Assembly: GCF_019059575.1 (NCBI RefSeq) | Contig: NW_024883054.1 | Coordinates: forward strand, 62,001 to 126,000 | Direction: 5' to 3' | Length of the DNA: 64,000 nt | From: Amphibalanus amphitrite | Lineage: Eukaryota > Arthropoda > Thecostraca > Balanomorpha > Balanidae | In this document: in pieces, positions 60,783 to 64,000 of the stretch | Layout of the letters: the number at the start of each line of letters is the position of its first letter | Numbering within the stretch: position 1 is the first letter of the stretch | Notes under the pieces: generated by a model | Told to the model about the DNA's origin: nothing | Database searches by the model: none | The model's input: the letters and a program-made list of their open reading frames with translations, nothing else | Translations under genes and position numbers: made by a program

Positions 60783-61788
60783 CCCTATTCCTGGCGGGGG
60801 GGGGGGCTCAGGAGCCCCCCCCCCTGAGGTTTTTTGGTTATATCTCCCAAACGCTTTGAGCTAGGAAGCTCAAATTTTCTGACTTTTTCTAAAAGGCTTT
60901 TACGCAACATTTCTGAAAATTTTGAGTTGATCTGACCTCAGGTCAGGTCACCAGAGGCGGTTTGGTGACCCTACCTCAGAAAAGTTTGCAATCACGCCAG
61001 AGCTAGAGTTTTTGACCGATCAATTTCTTCTCTTCAGGCTTTAGTTAGGGTACCAGTATGTGCAATTTGTATATCTCAGAATTTTCATATCTGTGACCAG
61101 AGGTTAGGCCAGACTCGTGACCTTTACATTGCAAGCCTATGGGAAAATATTGAAACGCCTCCTGCTTCGTGTAAACGAGTCAAAACCACCCAGTTCTTTC
61201 AGTATTATGGAAGATTATCTCATCGGTGATGATCCTGGTGCCGCTAATTGATAGGGGCACCGGCAAAGGTCATCTGAGGTCATGTGACGTCATAAATCGT
61301 TTTTCTGTCAATAAATCACGACATGATGGTGCTAAAGACTTGTAAGTGGTACCAAACTGCTCGCCTGGTCAAGGCGCGTCGTTTGGTATGCAGCATGACC
61401 ATACCCCACAACCTCATTGATGAATGACCTGACCTTGACCTCAGGTCAAATTTTAAATTGACCTGTGAAGGTCATCACATACTTATTTCGCATCGCCTCG
61501 GCGAGAGCAACAAAAAATGTATTGGTTTTATGTCTCTATGTTTCTTAGTTTAAAAGTTATATAGGTAACTAATTCCAAAACATTTTATCGTTGATGACCT
61601 CTGGTGACCTCAATATTGACCTGACCTGAAAATGTTTTATGTAAAAGTTGTAGATCTTTAAACGACCTATCAAACGCCGTTCGCCGTTTGTCGCTGCGAT
61701 GTGTAGTTTTTGAGATCTGAAGGGGGGGGCCGAATCGGCCCCCCCCCCCGCCAGTTTCTTGTCCCGGCGGAGCCCGCCAGGAATAGGG
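60783..61788. mobile_element. TTAA-flanked element with terminal G/C hairpins (1006 bp)
   Basis: Ends CCCTATTCCTGGCGGG / CCCGCCAGGAATAGGG lie between TTAA at 60779-60782 and 61789-61792. G-run/C-run hairpins sit at 60797-60822 and 61721-61750. The body shares GGTCA-rich phrases and overall order with the other family members although its end sequence differs. Non-coding. Confidence 0.8.
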
Positions 61789-61792
61789 TTAA

Positions 61793-62459
61793 ATGTAGCT
61801 TACATATATCTTCACCCTTGCAGCTACAACTTTATCTATTGACGTCTTCTTTTCAATCAGTCCGCATTTAAAAATCGTCGGTCAAAGCCATCCGTTGAGA
61901 TTGGTAAAACCACACATTACTGTAGCGGTGGGCTGTACGCTCCGCTGACTCATGCCGTGTATTTGTGATAACGTGCATGTAAATAATCGAGTTGTGCTAT
62001 TGAACGTTTTATTTTCTGGCTTGGCCGGATTAATTAGGCGAACGCAAGACGACCCCACCCCGCGATGCATTACACAATACACGTAGTTATCAATCTTTCA
62101 CCATCAATATTTCTTACCGATCAAAGAATAGTCAGTTGCCAGGTGAATGTTCTCGAGTGATAAGAGGGTGGGTAAAGGAAAGGTAAGTGGAGAATTATGC
62201 TTACACATAGTTGATAGGCACACCAAAAACACCAAAATCTTGTTTAGAAGGCGTTTTATTGAGCAATGATATAGTGTATCTCGGTACATGATTCAGCATA
62301 TATGTACAGTACAACGCACAATGCACATATATTACATTCATACAAATAACATGGCAACAAGGCGTGCCCAGCGTCGCTGCAATTGAACTGGTAACGTTTT
62401 TAAATCATTTAAACGGTGGGATTCCGTTCGGTTTGTGTTATTGACCGGATTGTTAATTG
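61793..62459. other. Intergenic, no gene seen
   Basis: AT-rich sequence without recognisable genes or repeats. Confidence 0.35.
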
Positions 62460-63079
62460 TTTATTTGTTTATTTATTGGCATAGCGTCCACAGGCAAAGC
62501 CCCACTTACGGATGCAGTCGCACGGATGTTTCGACTGTTCCTCGGTGAGACCTCTCTCGGTGGCGCCGCCATGAGATAACTGGAATCACACGGCTGGCTG
62601 ACCACAGACGGTGGAGACGGTGCAAAGACGGCTTTCACCCCCACACCGGCGACGGGAGCAGACGGCCACGGATCGCGACAGATGGCGGCTGTTCGGCTCT
62701 CCGCGAGATGACATGACACACACACACATAATAGTTTGTTACTGCCGCACAGCGGAAAACTCGTCACTGAGAGACGTGAAACACGAACGGTCTCTACGCG
62801 TGGGACAAACTGCCGTTTGCGCAGATGTGTGCTGGTATAAATATAACTTTTTGATGTAACAATTAAATACGCTTTCGAAACATTTTTTGATGATCACTGA
62901 GGTGTTGAAATAGTTCTATGTTCACAGTACGGTCCCTTCTGCCGTCCAAATTTGCCAACCGTCTATGTACATATATGTACTGCCACTCCTTCTGCTCTCA
63001 AGCTCTTGCCCCTCATGCTCACGCCTTTCAACCAGTCTTTCCCACTGTTCAAAATTGTTCTCTTCTGTCGCCGTTGTGC
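62460..63079 (-). other. Probable 3'UTR of the Pro/His-rich gene
   Basis: Three minus-strand AATAAA hexamers lie at 62460-62477, about 600 bp beyond the stop codon at 63080. Pyrimidine-rich and AT-rich sequence between them is non-coding. The extent is inferred from the signals. Confidence 0.35.
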
Positions 63080-63927
63080 TCACGCCTCCTGTCCCATCTC
63101 CCCACTGTCCGCCGCCATGCCGTCAGGCTGCACTGTCGAAGCCGTCAGCTCAGAACCGGCCGTGGCCAGTGAGTAGAGCGGCCCCGGCAGCTGGGGCGGC
63201 GCGTACCGCAGCGTGGGCCGCACGCGCTCAAACAGCGGGTGCTCCCGGAACCCAGCGTGCTCCGGACGCGGGTGCTCCGGTCGCAGATGGACCGGCCGCG
63301 GGTGACCCACTGGGTGCTCCAGCTTTCCCTGACGGTTCACCCCGAAGTTCTTCTCGTTCTCTTGATAAGCGTTGGCGATCGCTGCGATGAACGGTGCCGG
63401 GTTCAGCGACTTAGGCTGCCGGGACGAGGAGTGCTCTTTTGGCTCGTCCTCAGAGTAGGGGAACCTGTGTGCGTACGGGCGCGGCTCGTGGTACGCCGGC
63501 GGCGGGGGCGGGGGCGGCGCGTGGTACACGGCCGGCAGCGGCCTCAGGTACACCTCGGGCGGGGGCGGCGGGTAGTGGGCGGCCGGCGGCGGCGGAGGCG
63601 CGTGCTCCGGCTCAAACTGAGCGTTCACGCGCTGGTGGACCTCCAGGAACGGGTCGGCGTGCGGCACCGGCTCCGGTCGGGCGTGACCCCGCGGTACGTA
63701 CACGGGCGGCGAGTACGGCTCCGGCCGCGGACCGTCGTACCCGTGGTACGGGTACCTCGGCCTCGGGTACGGCACGTACTGAGCCGCCGGTCGGTACTTG
63801 GGATGCTCGAAGATCTCGTTCGGGTGGCGACTGCGACCGGATGGCGCCGAGGCGAACGGAGGTCGCATCTCGAAAGGAAACGGAGAGTTGTAGTCCCGGT
63901 AGTCATCGTGCTTGTAAGGCGTGTAGT
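63080..63927 (-). CDS. Pro/His/Tyr-rich protein, terminal exon (partial)
   Basis: An acceptor (TTTCCATTGGCAG on the minus strand) opens 281 codons plus a split one, ending at 63080. The sequence is rich in Pro, His, Tyr and Arg, with runs such as HAPPPPPAAHYPPPPPEVYL and repeated PRPxH words (HPRPVHLRPEHPRPEHAG). One more ordered stretch is NPAPFIAAIANAYQENEKNF. It resembles extracellular structural or cuticle-type proteins in composition, but no chitin-binding (R&R) motif is present, and any signal peptide would be in an upstream exon outside the window. The ATG at 63961 lies in the presumed intron. Confidence 0.6.
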
Positions 63928-64000
63928 CTGCCAATGGAAACGCCAGCTTTAGAACGATCAAATACTATCAGTTACCAGTGTTTGCCACACATCCTCGCAC

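Noticed and set aside
63928..63961. ATG at 63961 as start of the Pro/His-rich protein
   Set aside because: A good acceptor at 63928-63929 makes this stretch intronic; the preceding residues lack a proper signal peptide.

Overview
The window is eukaryotic nuclear DNA, most likely from an arthropod. Genes are split by introns with GT-AG borders, intergenic DNA is packed with DNA transposons and MITEs, and there are BEL/Pao and LINE retroelements. The best recognised protein is an otopetrin resembling the insect OtopLa type. A crustacean (a barnacle is one candidate) is my guess from the overall look; I cannot confirm it without a search.

One gene dominates the + strand: a 12-TM otopetrin-type proton channel whose conserved exons run from 46324 to 56351, with a 3'UTR ending near an AATAAA at 57691. 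Two alternative 5' ends fit it in reading phase. The short route is one exon at 17082-17320 (750 residues in total). The long route is three exons at 1048-1098, 6570-6713 and 15497-15558 (756 residues in total). Both arrive at the shared acceptor at 46324 with two bases of a split codon. On this model the locus covers about 55 kb, and nearly everything else on the left lies inside its introns.

Those introns are a transposon graveyard with unusually readable boundaries. I found target-site duplications for: a 3.1-kb hAT-like element (7831-10950, TSD GAAATAAG) made mostly of minisatellites; a 4.05-kb foldback element (11010-15055, 9-bp TSD TTGCTTTTG) built of about two dozen ~145-bp units in two opposed arms; several small hAT-type MITEs (5472, 24372, 27903, 29559, 59643), including a 63-bp one at 4658 that is essentially one hairpin; a 5'-truncated LINE (39846-41937); and a BEL/Pao element with LTRs identical by eye that lacks reverse transcriptase (32204-35914). 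The BEL element sits inside a copy of a ~1-kb TTAA-flanked family whose ends carry G-run/C-run hairpins and whose body is full of GGTCA motifs. An uninterrupted copy at 47304-48339 preserves the empty site exactly.

Other genes: a minus-strand, repeat-rich, low-complexity protein (22595-20796) with three C-terminal VQT motifs, and a small coiled-coil exon further downstream on that strand (20226-19955), both nested in the large otopetrin intron. At the right edge a minus-strand Pro/His/Tyr-rich protein is represented by its terminal coding exon (63927-63080). No rRNA, tRNA or CRISPR array was recognised.
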